A stretch of DNA of 47,130 nt, taken from positions 1 through 47,130 of the forward strand of contig WJJI01000001.1 in NCBI GenBank assembly GCA_014729795.1, given 5' to 3'. Shown one piece after another: positions 35,514 to 45,223 of this stretch. The position numbers were made by a program, and so were the translations under genes. Source of the DNA: Candidatus Moraniibacteriota bacterium. GTDB taxonomy: Bacteria > Patescibacteriota > Minisyncoccia > CAIUEV01 > JAHKAQ01. Under the pieces are notes generated by a model. The model saw only the letters and a list, made by a program, of their open reading frames with translations. It ran no database searches and was not told where the DNA came from. Positions within the stretch are counted from its first letter, which is position 1. Each line of letters opens with the position of its first letter.

Positions 35514-36710
35514 CTATTTTTTATCCTGATCTAGGTTTAGTTTGATGGATTTTGCTTGATTTAAAATTTCTGATTGAAAAACTCGAGTGAATTTGTTTTT
35601 TAACTCATGTCTTTGTTGCGCCAATTTTATTAAAGTTTTCACAACCTGTTTAATACTCAATCCACTGTCTTTCCAGAGATGATGGTAAAGCGTGCCTGGC
35701 AGTGGATTAATTTCGTTAGCAAAAAGCTGTTTGGTCTTGCGGTTGAATAAAAAGTCAACCCTGGCAGTACCACAACAATCAATGGCTTTATAAATTTGTT
35801 TGGCTTGCTTTTTAATTTTTTGAGTGGTTTGTTGATCGATGTTTGCCGGAATAATTAGATTTTTAGTGGCAGCTCCTGTTTGAGCGCCTCCGTCTTTAAG
35901 ATATTTTTCTTCATAACTGAATAATTCATCAGTAAAAACCGATTCCTGAATTAAAGAGGTTTTGGGTTTTTGGTTGCCCAAAAGCGCGATGGTTAAATCG
36001 GCTAAATTCTCCACTGCTTCTTCGACCAATACTCTGGGGCTATAATGAAGCGCTACTTGGCATGCGTTTTCTAATTCTTGAGAATTGTTGGCTTTTTGCA
36101 TACCAATCGAAGAGCCCAAACGCGCCGGTTTGACAATCAACGGCCAAGTAAGCTTTTTTGCTTGAGCTAATACTTCCTGAGAATCTTGTTGCCATTCGGT
36201 TTTATTAAAAAAATAAAAATCAGTGGTGGGAATATTCATGCCCTGATAAAGCAATTTAGTGGTGATCTTATCGATAGCGATTGCCGAGGCGGTAACTTCA
36301 CAACCAACGTACGGAAGATTAAACATTTCAAACAAGCCCTGAATGGTACCGTCTTCTCCGTATTCGCCATGAAAAGCCACAAAAGCTAAGTCAATTTGAA
36401 TATGTTTTGAGCCTAAGCCCTTTTTCTTGAAAATCAAAACTTGGCGGGATTTTTCTAAATCCAAATAATAAGCGTCGGCTTTTTTTAATTGTTGTTCTCG
36501 ATTATCCAGAGTTTGGGAAAAAAATTTTAGGTTGTCTAATTTTTCATCCAAATAAAACTCCCCTTTTGGTCCAATATAAACCGGAACTACCGGGTAACCT
36601 ATTTTTTTTAAAGTGGAGATAATCAACTGGCCGGTGATAATGGAAACGTCATGTTCCGGACTTTTGCCGCCAAAAAAAACGCCAATTGATGATTTTGATT
36701 GGTTGGTCAT
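35514..36710 (-). CDS. ddl: D-alanine--D-alanine ligase
   Basis: 398 aa; GVFFGGKSPEHDVSIITG...AFHGEYGEDGTIQGLFEMFNLPYVGCEVTASAIAIDK...PLIVKPARLGSSIGM...RVDFLF...NEINPLPG. Confidence 0.95.
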   Translation of the reverse strand: MTNQSKSSIGVFFGGKSPEHDVSIITGQLIISTLKKIGYPVVPVYIGPKGEFYLDEKLDNLKFFSQTLDNREQQLKKADAYYLDLEKSRQVLIFKKKGLGSKHIQIDLAFVAFHGEYGEDGTIQGLFEMFNLPYVGCEVTASAIAIDKITTKLLYQGMNIPTTDFYFFNKTEWQQDSQEVLAQAKKLTWPLIVKPARLGSSIGMQKANNSQELENACQVALHYSPRVLVEEAVENLADLTIALLGNQKPKTSLIQESVFTDELFSYEEKYLKDGGAQTGAATKNLIIPANIDQQTTQKIKKQAKQIYKAIDCCGTARVDFLFNRKTKQLFANEINPLPGTLYHHLWKDSGLSIKQVVKTLIKLAQQRHELKNKFTRVFQSEILNQAKSIKLNLDQDKK

Positions 36711-36726
36711 GATGATAATTTACAAA

Positions 36727-38097
36727 TTAGAAATAATTGTCGGCTAGGTCGTTTTGAAAAAGAATAGTGTCGCCGGGTTTAAGGATATTGGCTAGGTCAG
36801 CGTGGGCGGCTTTGGCTGTTGTATAAACTCGATAATTCTTAAAATTATTTTTTTTAAAATCTTCAATAATATGCAGGGTTTGAGAGTTTTTTACCACAAG
36901 CACCAGATCGGTTTTTTCGCGATAAAGCCGAGCTATTTTTTGATGAACCAAAGCTTTTTGTTGGCCAAGCTCTACCACGCCTGGGGTTAAAACAATTTTA
37001 CGTTTTTGGGCTCGGTTAAGTACTTGCAAGCCACTTTTTATACCATTGAAATTAGCATTATAGCTATCATCAATTACCATAACATCAGTATTGGAATTGT
37101 AAATAGGCTCCAGCCGATGTTTGATGGGTTTCAGCCGCTCAAGCCCTTGTTTAATTGACTTAAAATCAACTTTCAGTTCCCGAGCCAACTTAACACAAAC
37201 CATAATTAAAGCTAAATTATGTTTGGCTAAAAGCTGAGTTTTTAAGGTCTGGTCCTGGTAGCGAAAACTAAAACCCTGAAATTTTTTTAAAGGCTTAAAG
37301 TCAGTCACCTGCTCAAGGTTAACAACTTGAGCGTTTTTAAGCAAAAACCGATCGGCATGTTTTTTTATTAAAGGATCTGTAAAATTTAAATAACTTTTTT
37401 GCTTGGTGTTTTGAGGCAATTCAAATTTGGTTTGGATAATTTTTTTTAAACTGCCAAACCGTTCTAAATGAGTTTGATTTATGCCGGTTAAAACTGAGTA
37501 ATCCGGCTTGAAAAAATCGCAAATTTTTTTAATTTCACCTGTTTGATAAGCGCCCATTTCTACAATTAAAACTTGGTATTTTTTTAACTCAAGAGCTTGA
37601 CTTAGTATAAAATTGGCAATCCCGATGTCGGTATTTAGATTTCCTTGGGTTTTAATAACTGAATATTTGGTCTTTAAAATACTGGCTAAAATTTCTTTGG
37701 TGGTAGTTTTGCCAAAACTGCCGGTAATGGCGATTTTAATCAGCTTGGGTTGATTTTTCAAAACTTGGCTTGCTTGATTTATTAAAAAATTTTTCAATAA
37801 AAAGTCTATGGGTTTAATAAGGTACAATACGGTCACTAACCAAAAAGGCATTAGAACAAAAAAAGCAATCATGACCAGCAAACCAAAGATTTTATTTACA
37901 TACACAATGGCAACTAAGCTGAACAGAAAAAAGCCGCTTAAACTAAAGCCATAAATCAATAACGCTTTTTTCGTCCAAACCAATTTTTTTCTTTGCTGCA
38001 ACCGCCACCAGCGTAAATTATGATAAGCAAAGTTTAAAAAACGGCCGGCGTCATAATTTTCACTTTGGAGAATATGAATTAAATTTCTGATGATCAT
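36727..38097 (-). CDS. murF: UDP-N-acetylmuramoyl-tripeptide--D-alanyl-D-alanine ligase (MurF-like)
   Basis: 456 aa; N-terminal TMs; IAITGSFGKTTTKEILASIL...GNLNTDIGIANFIL...LIVEMGAYQTGEIKKICDFFKPDYSVLTGINQTHLERFGS...IDDSYNANFNGIKSGLQVL. Confidence 0.88.
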   Translation of the reverse strand: MIIRNLIHILQSENYDAGRFLNFAYHNLRWWRLQQRKKLVWTKKALLIYGFSLSGFFLFSLVAIVYVNKIFGLLVMIAFFVLMPFWLVTVLYLIKPIDFLLKNFLINQASQVLKNQPKLIKIAITGSFGKTTTKEILASILKTKYSVIKTQGNLNTDIGIANFILSQALELKKYQVLIVEMGAYQTGEIKKICDFFKPDYSVLTGINQTHLERFGSLKKIIQTKFELPQNTKQKSYLNFTDPLIKKHADRFLLKNAQVVNLEQVTDFKPLKKFQGFSFRYQDQTLKTQLLAKHNLALIMVCVKLARELKVDFKSIKQGLERLKPIKHRLEPIYNSNTDVMVIDDSYNANFNGIKSGLQVLNRAQKRKIVLTPGVVELGQQKALVHQKIARLYREKTDLVLVVKNSQTLHIIEDFKKNNFKNYRVYTTAKAAHADLANILKPGDTILFQNDLADNYF

Positions 38098-38854
38098 AAG
38101 AAATTAGTTTAGTAAAAATTTGCTTAAATTTTTTTGGCTGATCCAACCAAGGAAAATGTCCGGCTTGATCTATAACATGCAATTGAGACTTTTCAAGCAA
38201 CGCTTGCATTTGCAGGCCGTATTTCAAAGGGTATTCTCGATCCTGGCGACCCCAGATTAAATGCACCTCAATATCGATACCGGCTAAAGCTTGACTTAAA
38301 TCGGCTCGAATAACTTTTTGATAAATTGCTTTCATGGAGCCGGATTCAAGATAATCTCGGGAATCGATCAACCGATATAGCATTTTTCTGATCTGATTAC
38401 GAAAGACTTCTATCAAAGATAGCTTTAATAAAAATTTAAATATTTTAGCAATTACCCAATAAATTGAAACTTTTAAACCTTTCTTTCGAATACCGGCCGG
38501 AGCAATTAAAACAGCTTGTTGACAATCTTTATAGTCAGAACAATATTTTAAAGCAAGCGCGCCGCCAAAAGAATGACCAACTAAAATTGGCTCCTCTATG
38601 TTTAAAGCTTGAAAAAAAGTATACAAAAAGTCAACATATTGAGCCAAGCTCCAAGCATGGGTTGGTTGCTCGCTACCGCCAAACCCTGGCAAATCCAAAG
38701 CTATATAGTTATCGGTCATTAACAAAATAGAACTCAGGTGCTGGGCTTGGGACTGCCAGCCATGCAAGAAAACTTTACATCCGTGAGCTTGAAAGCTTGA
38801 GCTTTGTAAGTAATTAGTTTTTAAATTATTGATAATGATGGTTTTCATATGCAT
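38060..38854 (-). CDS. Alpha/beta hydrolase
   Basis: 264 aa; VFLHGWQSQ...ALDLPGFGGSEQP...LVGHSFGGALALKYC...LIWGRQDREYP...IDQAGHFPWLDQPKKF. Confidence 0.92.
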   Translation of the reverse strand: MHMKTIIINNLKTNYLQSSSFQAHGCKVFLHGWQSQAQHLSSILLMTDNYIALDLPGFGGSEQPTHAWSLAQYVDFLYTFFQALNIEEPILVGHSFGGALALKYCSDYKDCQQAVLIAPAGIRKKGLKVSIYWVIAKIFKFLLKLSLIEVFRNQIRKMLYRLIDSRDYLESGSMKAIYQKVIRADLSQALAGIDIEVHLIWGRQDREYPLKYGLQMQALLEKSQLHVIDQAGHFPWLDQPKKFKQIFTKLISYDHQKFNSYSPK

Positions 38855-39079
38855 GCTGAGTTTTAAATTAATTTAGATTGGCTAAATAATAACAAAAATT
38901 TTTTAATTTTAAAATCATTGCCGGTTTTAAGGGGATTTGAGGTTAAAGCTCTTGTTTTTCTGTTGATAATTATATATGCTTTTTTAATAAGGAATTGAAA
39001 AAAGAACAGACTTACCTGCTTAGGCAAAAAATTAATGACAAGCAAGTATAATTGCTTTATTTAACTACTAAACAAATCT

Positions 39080-40912
39080 ATGTGCGGTATAGTAGCTTAT
39101 GTCGGGAATAAACCGGCTCAAAATATTTTAATGCAAGGTTTAAGAAGACTTGAGTATCGAGGCTATGACTCGGCTGGTATTTTAGTTGTGACAAAAAACA
39201 AAAAATTAAAGCGAGTTCGCTCAGTGGGTAACGTTGATGAACTGCAAAAAAAATTAAAAAACCAAAAACTTGCGGGCGCAATCGGAATTGCTCACACAAG
39301 GTGGGCAACCCATGGCGGCGTAACCGAAAAAAACGCGCACCCGCATTTTGGTCAACAAGGCACTGTAGCTTTGGCTCACAACGGAATAATTGAAAACTAC
39401 CAATATTTAAAGCAAAAATACTTAGCAAATCATAAATTTAAATCCGAAACAGACACCGAGGTGTTAGCGCATTTAATTGAAAAATTTCACGCTAAATTAA
39501 GCTTAAAAAAATCGGTGGAAAAAACTTTGGGTTTAATAGGTGGCACTTACGGACTAGTGGTGATATCGGCCAAAGAACCGGATAAAATTATGGTGGCTCG
39601 TTCCGGAAGTCCTCTAGCAATAGGTTTAGGCAAAAATCAAAATATTATCGCATCGGACGCAACCCCGATTTTACCCCATACAAGAAAGATAATCTACCTG
39701 GATGACGGTGAATACGCGGAAATAACCGCGGAAGAATGTCAAATATACAGACTCGGCACCAAAGGCGAGATTGATAAAAAAGCGCAAAAAATTGACTGGA
39801 CCATGGAACAGGCGCAGAAAGCTGGTTTTGAACACTTTATGCTCAAAGAAATTCATGACCAACCAATTGTGATTATGGATGCGGTACGCGGTCGTTTGAG
39901 GCCCAAAGAAGGATCCGCGCGTATGGGCGGTTTTAATATGACTGACTTGCAAGCCCAAAAAATCAAGCAAATTACTTTATTGGCTTGCGGCACCGCAAAT
40001 TACGCTTGCATGGTAGGTAAATACTTATTTGAAAGACTGGCTCAAATCCCCACAAACGCGGAAATTGGTTCGGAATTTCGCTACCGTAATCCAGTTATTG
40101 ATAATAAAACTTTGGTTTTTTCGGTTTCTCAATCCGGAGAAACTTTAGATACCTTGGTTTCTCAAAGAGAGGCTAAAAGAAAAGGAGCGCGCGTGCGCGG
40201 AATTGTGAATGTGGTTGGTTCTACTATCGCCAGAGAAGCGGATGGCGGCACATATATCCACGCTGGACCGGAATTATCAGTGGCCTCGAGTAAAGCCTTT
40301 ACCAATATGCTAATGATATTAACTTTGTACGCGGTCTATTTTGGTCGTTTGAGAAAAATGTCTTTTGAAACTGGCAGTAAGATTATCAAAGAAATTCAAA
40401 AACTACCTGGAAAAGTGAATCAAATCCTTGAACAGGCGCAAGCAATAAAAAAAGCGGCGAAAAATTACGCTGGTTATAAAAATATGTTATTTTTAGGCCG
40501 AGGGATCAATTACCCGATTGCTTTAGAGGGTTCGCATAAACTTAAAGAATTATCCTATATTCACAGCGAAGCCTATCCAGCCGGAGAAATGAAGCACGGG
40601 GCTAACGCGCTTTTAGATCCAAAATTCCCGGTAGTGGCGATTGCTACTAAAAATAATTTATATGAAAAGATGATCAGTAATTTAGAGGAAGTAAAAGCGC
40701 GCAAATCACCAATCTTGGCCGTAGCTACTAAAGGCGATAAAAAAATTCAACAACTAACTCAAGATGTTATTTATGTGCCTAAAACGATTGAAATACTGGA
40801 GCCGGTTTTAAACGTAATTCCGTTTCAGCTTTTGGCTTATTACTCGGCTTGTGAACTTAAACGCAACGTTGATCAACCTAGAAATTTAGCTAAAAGCGTA
40901 ACCGTGGAATAA
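39080..40912 (+). CDS. glmS: Glutamine--fructose-6-phosphate aminotransferase (isomerizing)
   Basis: 610 aa; MCGIVAYVGNKPAQNILMQGLRRLEYRGYDSAGI...HTRWATHGGVTEKNAHPH; SIS domains SQSGETLDT; C-term LAKSVTVE. Confidence 0.98.
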   Translation: MCGIVAYVGNKPAQNILMQGLRRLEYRGYDSAGILVVTKNKKLKRVRSVGNVDELQKKLKNQKLAGAIGIAHTRWATHGGVTEKNAHPHFGQQGTVALAHNGIIENYQYLKQKYLANHKFKSETDTEVLAHLIEKFHAKLSLKKSVEKTLGLIGGTYGLVVISAKEPDKIMVARSGSPLAIGLGKNQNIIASDATPILPHTRKIIYLDDGEYAEITAEECQIYRLGTKGEIDKKAQKIDWTMEQAQKAGFEHFMLKEIHDQPIVIMDAVRGRLRPKEGSARMGGFNMTDLQAQKIKQITLLACGTANYACMVGKYLFERLAQIPTNAEIGSEFRYRNPVIDNKTLVFSVSQSGETLDTLVSQREAKRKGARVRGIVNVVGSTIAREADGGTYIHAGPELSVASSKAFTNMLMILTLYAVYFGRLRKMSFETGSKIIKEIQKLPGKVNQILEQAQAIKKAAKNYAGYKNMLFLGRGINYPIALEGSHKLKELSYIHSEAYPAGEMKHGANALLDPKFPVVAIATKNNLYEKMISNLEEVKARKSPILAVATKGDKKIQQLTQDVIYVPKTIEILEPVLNVIPFQLLAYYSACELKRNVDQPRNLAKSVTVE

Positions 40913-40983
40913 TCCGATCTGGCAATCCCCTATTTAACAATAATGGATCACGCCTTACAAGCAATTAATTCGAGAGCTAACTT

Positions 40984-41988
40984 ATGCAGGAAAAAAAACA
41001 TAAAAACATTACTTTTGTTGGCGGCACCGGAGCCGCTAACATAGCTCAAGCTGCTAAACAAATTCCCGACTGGTATGTTCAAATTCTAGTGAGTTTAGTT
41101 GACGATGGAGGTTCAACCGGCCGCTTGCGCAAACAGCTAAACATTGCTCCGGTGGGCGATATTAAGAAAGCTCTATTGGCTTTATCGCAGTTAAGTAATG
41201 AACAAATCCGGGCTTTGGACTATCGGTTTGAGCAAGGGGAATTAAAGGGTCATACAGTGGGTAATCTTATTTTGGCCGGATTTTTAAAAAACTTTCCCGA
41301 TCCTAATCAAAGCATTGATTTGATTAAAGAGATTTTCAAAATTAAGGGACAGGTAATTACAACAACTTTGACTAACGGTAAACTTGAAACTGAATTTGCT
41401 AGCGGATACATTATCAAGGGTGAACATAATTTAGACGAGAATCTAGAAACCAATATTGGTCGGCCGGTTGCTTATCGTCTAACAAATAATCCGGAAGCGA
41501 ACCCGCGAGCAATTAAAGCGCTAAAAGAAAGCAAACTAGTGGTTTTAGGTCCTGGTGACTTGGGAGCGAATACGATCGCGCCGATTTTAACCACAAAAAT
41601 TACTCAAGCGATTAGACAATCTCCTGGTAAGCTTGTTTATATCCCAAATTTAATGACTAAGAAGGGTGAAACCGATCAGCTTACGGTTCATGATTGCGCG
41701 CAAATGATTGAAAAAATAATAAGAAGACAATTTGATTATATTTTAATTAATACTCAACCAATCCCGAAGGAGATAATCAAACTTTACCAAAGCCAAGGAG
41801 AAGCGCCAATGCCATTAGCTCTAGACAAGCTCAAGAAAACAGGGGCCCAATTGATTGGTTCTAATTTTCTTCAAACTGGGGTTTTGAAAAAATCCAAAGC
41901 AGATAGGTTAAGAAGGAGCGTTTTGGTTCATCATGGACAAAAAGTAATCAAACAACTAAAAAAAATAATAACCCCTGATTCTTATTAG
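40984..41988 (+). CDS. YvcK/GlmR-like (CofD-family) protein
   Basis: 334 aa; ITFVGGTGAANIAQAAKQIPDWYVQILVSLVDDGGSTGRLRKQLNIAPVGDIKKALLALS...GHTVGNLILAGFL...LVVLGPGDLGANTIAPIL. Confidence 0.9.
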   Translation: MQEKKHKNITFVGGTGAANIAQAAKQIPDWYVQILVSLVDDGGSTGRLRKQLNIAPVGDIKKALLALSQLSNEQIRALDYRFEQGELKGHTVGNLILAGFLKNFPDPNQSIDLIKEIFKIKGQVITTTLTNGKLETEFASGYIIKGEHNLDENLETNIGRPVAYRLTNNPEANPRAIKALKESKLVVLGPGDLGANTIAPILTTKITQAIRQSPGKLVYIPNLMTKKGETDQLTVHDCAQMIEKIIRRQFDYILINTQPIPKEIIKLYQSQGEAPMPLALDKLKKTGAQLIGSNFLQTGVLKKSKADRLRRSVLVHHGQKVIKQLKKIITPDSY

Positions 41989-41999
41989 GGGTTATTATT
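41964..41999. terminator. Bidirectional terminator overlapping the 3' end of the yvcK-like gene
   Basis: AATAATAACCCCT-GATTCTTATT-AGGGGTTATTATT, 13-bp stem. Confidence 0.85.
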
Positions 42000-42046
42000 G
42001 TTTGATTTCATGCTCTCGTCTTATAAGACTTGATCAAAAAAAATAC

Positions 42047-43006
42047 TTATAAATTAGGAACTTTAGAGCTATAAATCTTCAAATGGTTTAAAACGCTGTC
42101 TGGTAGGCGTTTTGAAGATTCAATCGCTTCCCGAATATCATTTTGAGAGAAACTACGAGTTTCTCCAACTTGGATATAATGAGTATAACCTGATTTCCGA
42201 GCTAGATAATCCTCGATGTAGATTTTGTGCTCGCTTGTTAGCTCGTTGTCTGGGTTTTCGCTTAAATATTGATCGGTAGCGGTTCTGGCTAAAGTAATGA
42301 CACTGTCTCCTTGGGAGGCGGTAACTTCATAATTATTACCTTGCTCTTGAATTTCTGTCTCGGATTGATCTTGAGCTTTTTCAGATTGTTCTTGAGTCGT
42401 TTCCTGATCCTCTTGCGGTTCAATTGGAGTCGGAGACTGTTCTGGTTCGCTTGTTTCAGGTGATTCGATTTCTGTGGATTCCACTTCTTGCATTGATTCA
42501 TCATCGGCTTGCTCTTCGGTTGTAGGTTCTTGGCTTGGGATCGGCTCATCGGTTTGTTGATCTTGATTTTGTTCGGCTTGATCTTGAGTTTGCTCATTTG
42601 GCTCGGTGGTTTCTTCGGTTAAAGACGCATCTTGATCATCGATCTGATCAGCATCAACTTGATCGCCTTCACCTTGATCAGATTCAACCCGATCTACCTG
42701 GTCTTGATCTTGATCCTCTTGATCTTGAGCGTCTTGATTTTCTTCATTTAATTGAGCGAACTGATCATCGGTTGGGTCTTCTTGTTCTTCATCCATAGCT
42801 TGTTCTTGATCGGTATTGCCATTTTGGGCAAGTTGAAAATCTTGAGTGCCGCGTTTAGAGTAAAAATAAATGCCGATTGCAATTAAAAGAACAACCACCA
42901 CAGCGATAACTATACGAATATTTTCCCCCAACCAATCTTTTGTGTCGCCTAGCCAATCTTCTTGATCCTGATTACGATTCTGGTTCTGGTTGTAATCTTG
43001 GTTCAT
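42047..43006 (-). CDS. Single-TM membrane protein with an acidic Gln/Asp/Glu-rich low-complexity linker and a C-terminal domain
   Basis: 319 aa; TM IRIVIAVVVVLLIAIGIYFYS; DQEDQDQDQVDRVESDQGEGDQ...; C-term NNYEVTASQGDSVITLARTATDQYL...YLARKSGYTHYIQVGETRSFSQNDIREAI; SD-like GGGGGTG before ATG. Confidence 0.8.
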   Translation of the reverse strand: MNQDYNQNQNRNQDQEDWLGDTKDWLGENIRIVIAVVVVLLIAIGIYFYSKRGTQDFQLAQNGNTDQEQAMDEEQEDPTDDQFAQLNEENQDAQDQEDQDQDQVDRVESDQGEGDQVDADQIDDQDASLTEETTEPNEQTQDQAEQNQDQQTDEPIPSQEPTTEEQADDESMQEVESTEIESPETSEPEQSPTPIEPQEDQETTQEQSEKAQDQSETEIQEQGNNYEVTASQGDSVITLARTATDQYLSENPDNELTSEHKIYIEDYLARKSGYTHYIQVGETRSFSQNDIREAIESSKRLPDSVLNHLKIYSSKVPNL

Positions 43007-43152
43007 TCTTTATCACCCCCTTTCTTGATTTTTTTTGGTTTGGATTTAATCATTGTTAAATTTTTTAACCAGTAAAAAATCGACCGTCAGGCCATCCTAT
43101 CAATGAGTCGCTCGAGTGTCAAGCTGAAAAAAATACGATAAAAAGGCAATTT

Positions 43153-45144
43153 TTAAAATAATTTTTGCTGGCTTTGCCGCGCTTTTTTTTGTTTAATTTT
43201 AGATTTTATTCTTTGAGTTTGAGGATCAAGCAGGTGTTGGTAGGAATTAGGAGTAAAAAATTTTGTCAGTTGAGAAGCAATTTTTGCTTGTGCGGTTTTA
43301 GCAAAATAAAGTAAATCTAACTGATTTTTAGCGCGAGTAATAGCGGTAAAAAGCAATCTTTTTTCCTCGTCATTATCAAGACTTATATGTGACTCAGAAG
43401 GTATTTGATTAAAAATAAACTCTTGTAAATCAAGAATAAAGACATAGGAAAACTCCAAGCCTTTGACCGCGTGCATGGTGGTGAGGGTAACTTTTTGAGC
43501 GTTGGGATCGTAAAAATCTCGCTGTTGTAAATCGGCATAATAATTTAAAAATTTTTCTAGATCCTGTTTGATCGAACCAAAAGCAAGCAAAGCCTGCTTA
43601 AATTGTTCCAGGGCGGAAACCTGCTCGGGCTTTTGCTGAGAAGTTAATAATGGAAAAGTCACCAGACAAAATTCAGCAAATTCAGCAAGTTTTTGTTTGC
43701 GCGAAAATTTCAAAACTTTGTTTAAACCGCTCAAAAATTTTTTTAAACTTTGTTTTTGTTTTGAGTTTAGCTGATTTTGTTGTTTAGTTTCAAGCTGTTT
43801 TTTAATTTTTTGAAGCAAAGATTTTTGGTTAGAGCTGATTTGGATAAACCCTGTGATCAGTTTGGCTTTTAGTTTTGAAGACAAAGGACAAAACCGATTT
43901 TGGATAAGCTCAATAAAAAACCGATCGTCATTATTCCGGTAAAACTGAAAAATCTTAATTAAAAATTGAACTTGACTATGCAACCAAAAAGCATGACCAC
44001 CGGTAATTTGATATGGGATACCGGCGCGGTTGAAAATTTTCTTTAAAACCGCGGCCTGACTATGATAACGATAAATAACCGCAAAATCAGCGAAGCTATA
44101 GCCAAATTGCTCATAAGCATTGGTAGAACCAGCTAACAAGTCTACTCCGCCCATGGTTTGTTCGATATTTTTTTGAATAAACTCGGCTTGAGCTTTATTA
44201 TTATAACAACGAACAATTCTGGGCTTGGTCTTTTGAGCAAGCTGGGATTTAGGATAATGTCTTTGGTTAAATATGCTATAGGCTAACTGCAAAATTTTTT
44301 TGGTAGAACGATAATTGGTTTGAAGAGCAATTTGCTGACATTGAGGAAAATCTTGCCTGAATTGAAAAAAAATTCGATCACTGGCACCACGGAAACCATA
44401 TATTGCCTGGAGCGGATCCCCGATGGTGAAAATTTTAAGTTGTTTGGTATTGTGAAGCTCTTTAATTAATTGGTATTGAATGACATTAGTATCTTGAAAC
44501 TCATCTATAAATAGATATTGGAAGGTAAGCGATTGAGCGGACAGTGAATTTCGATTTTTAACGATTTTTAAAGCCTTAATTAATAAATCATCATAATCCA
44601 ACAAACCGTTTTGGATTAGTTTTTGATTGTATAACCGAGTTAAAATTTTAATTTTATTTTGATCTAAACTGGGGAACTTTTTAACAATTTGACTTGAATT
44701 GGTTTTTTGTAGAGAAATCAAATTAAGCAATTTTTTAGCGCTAAATCTAGGAAAATCCTTGCTAGAAAAGGATTTGGCTAAGATGCCCTGCACAAACGCT
44801 TGTTTAATGACATGGCTAGCAATATTTTTAATCGACTTTTGCTTGGAGTTGATCTGAGCCGCAAAAGCATGAAATGTCCCAATAAATGGCAACTTAGCGC
44901 CGGCTTGATTAAAAAATAAATCAGCTTGAAGCCTCTCTTGAATTTCTTGAGCCGCTTTTTGAGTAAAAGTGATAATAACTATATCTGAACTTTTGACTTG
45001 TTGAGCAACTAACAGCCAAATCGCCCTAGCAATCAGGGTTTTGGTTTTGCCAGTGCCTGGTCCAGCAACAACTTGAATGATTCGAGCTTGAGACTGAACG
45101 GCTTGGAGTTGTTCAAAGTTTAAATTTTTTAAATAAGCTGCCAT
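43153..45144 (-). CDS. UvrD/Rep/PcrA-family superfamily 1 DNA helicase
   Basis: 663 aa; NFEQLQAVQSQARIIQVVAGPGTGKTKTLIARAIWLL...VIITFTQKAAQEIQERL...LFIDEFQDTNVIQYQLI...TIGDPLQAIYGFRGA...QTNYRSTKKIL...TTMHAVKGLEFSYVFI. Confidence 0.95.
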   Translation of the reverse strand: MAAYLKNLNFEQLQAVQSQARIIQVVAGPGTGKTKTLIARAIWLLVAQQVKSSDIVIITFTQKAAQEIQERLQADLFFNQAGAKLPFIGTFHAFAAQINSKQKSIKNIASHVIKQAFVQGILAKSFSSKDFPRFSAKKLLNLISLQKTNSSQIVKKFPSLDQNKIKILTRLYNQKLIQNGLLDYDDLLIKALKIVKNRNSLSAQSLTFQYLFIDEFQDTNVIQYQLIKELHNTKQLKIFTIGDPLQAIYGFRGASDRIFFQFRQDFPQCQQIALQTNYRSTKKILQLAYSIFNQRHYPKSQLAQKTKPRIVRCYNNKAQAEFIQKNIEQTMGGVDLLAGSTNAYEQFGYSFADFAVIYRYHSQAAVLKKIFNRAGIPYQITGGHAFWLHSQVQFLIKIFQFYRNNDDRFFIELIQNRFCPLSSKLKAKLITGFIQISSNQKSLLQKIKKQLETKQQNQLNSKQKQSLKKFLSGLNKVLKFSRKQKLAEFAEFCLVTFPLLTSQQKPEQVSALEQFKQALLAFGSIKQDLEKFLNYYADLQQRDFYDPNAQKVTLTTMHAVKGLEFSYVFILDLQEFIFNQIPSESHISLDNDEEKRLLFTAITRAKNQLDLLYFAKTAQAKIASQLTKFFTPNSYQHLLDPQTQRIKSKIKQKKARQSQQKLF

Positions 45145-45223
45145 TGAAAAAATAGCTAAAACTAATGCCTTAAAAGATTATTCATGATTATGGAAATTTG
45201 ATGGCAGGCACTATAATGGTTGA

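Noticed and set aside
42289-42798. Overlapping ORFs (102 aa minus, 87 aa plus) in the acidic protein gene
   Set aside because: Compositionally biased shadow frames of the DQE-rich repeat.
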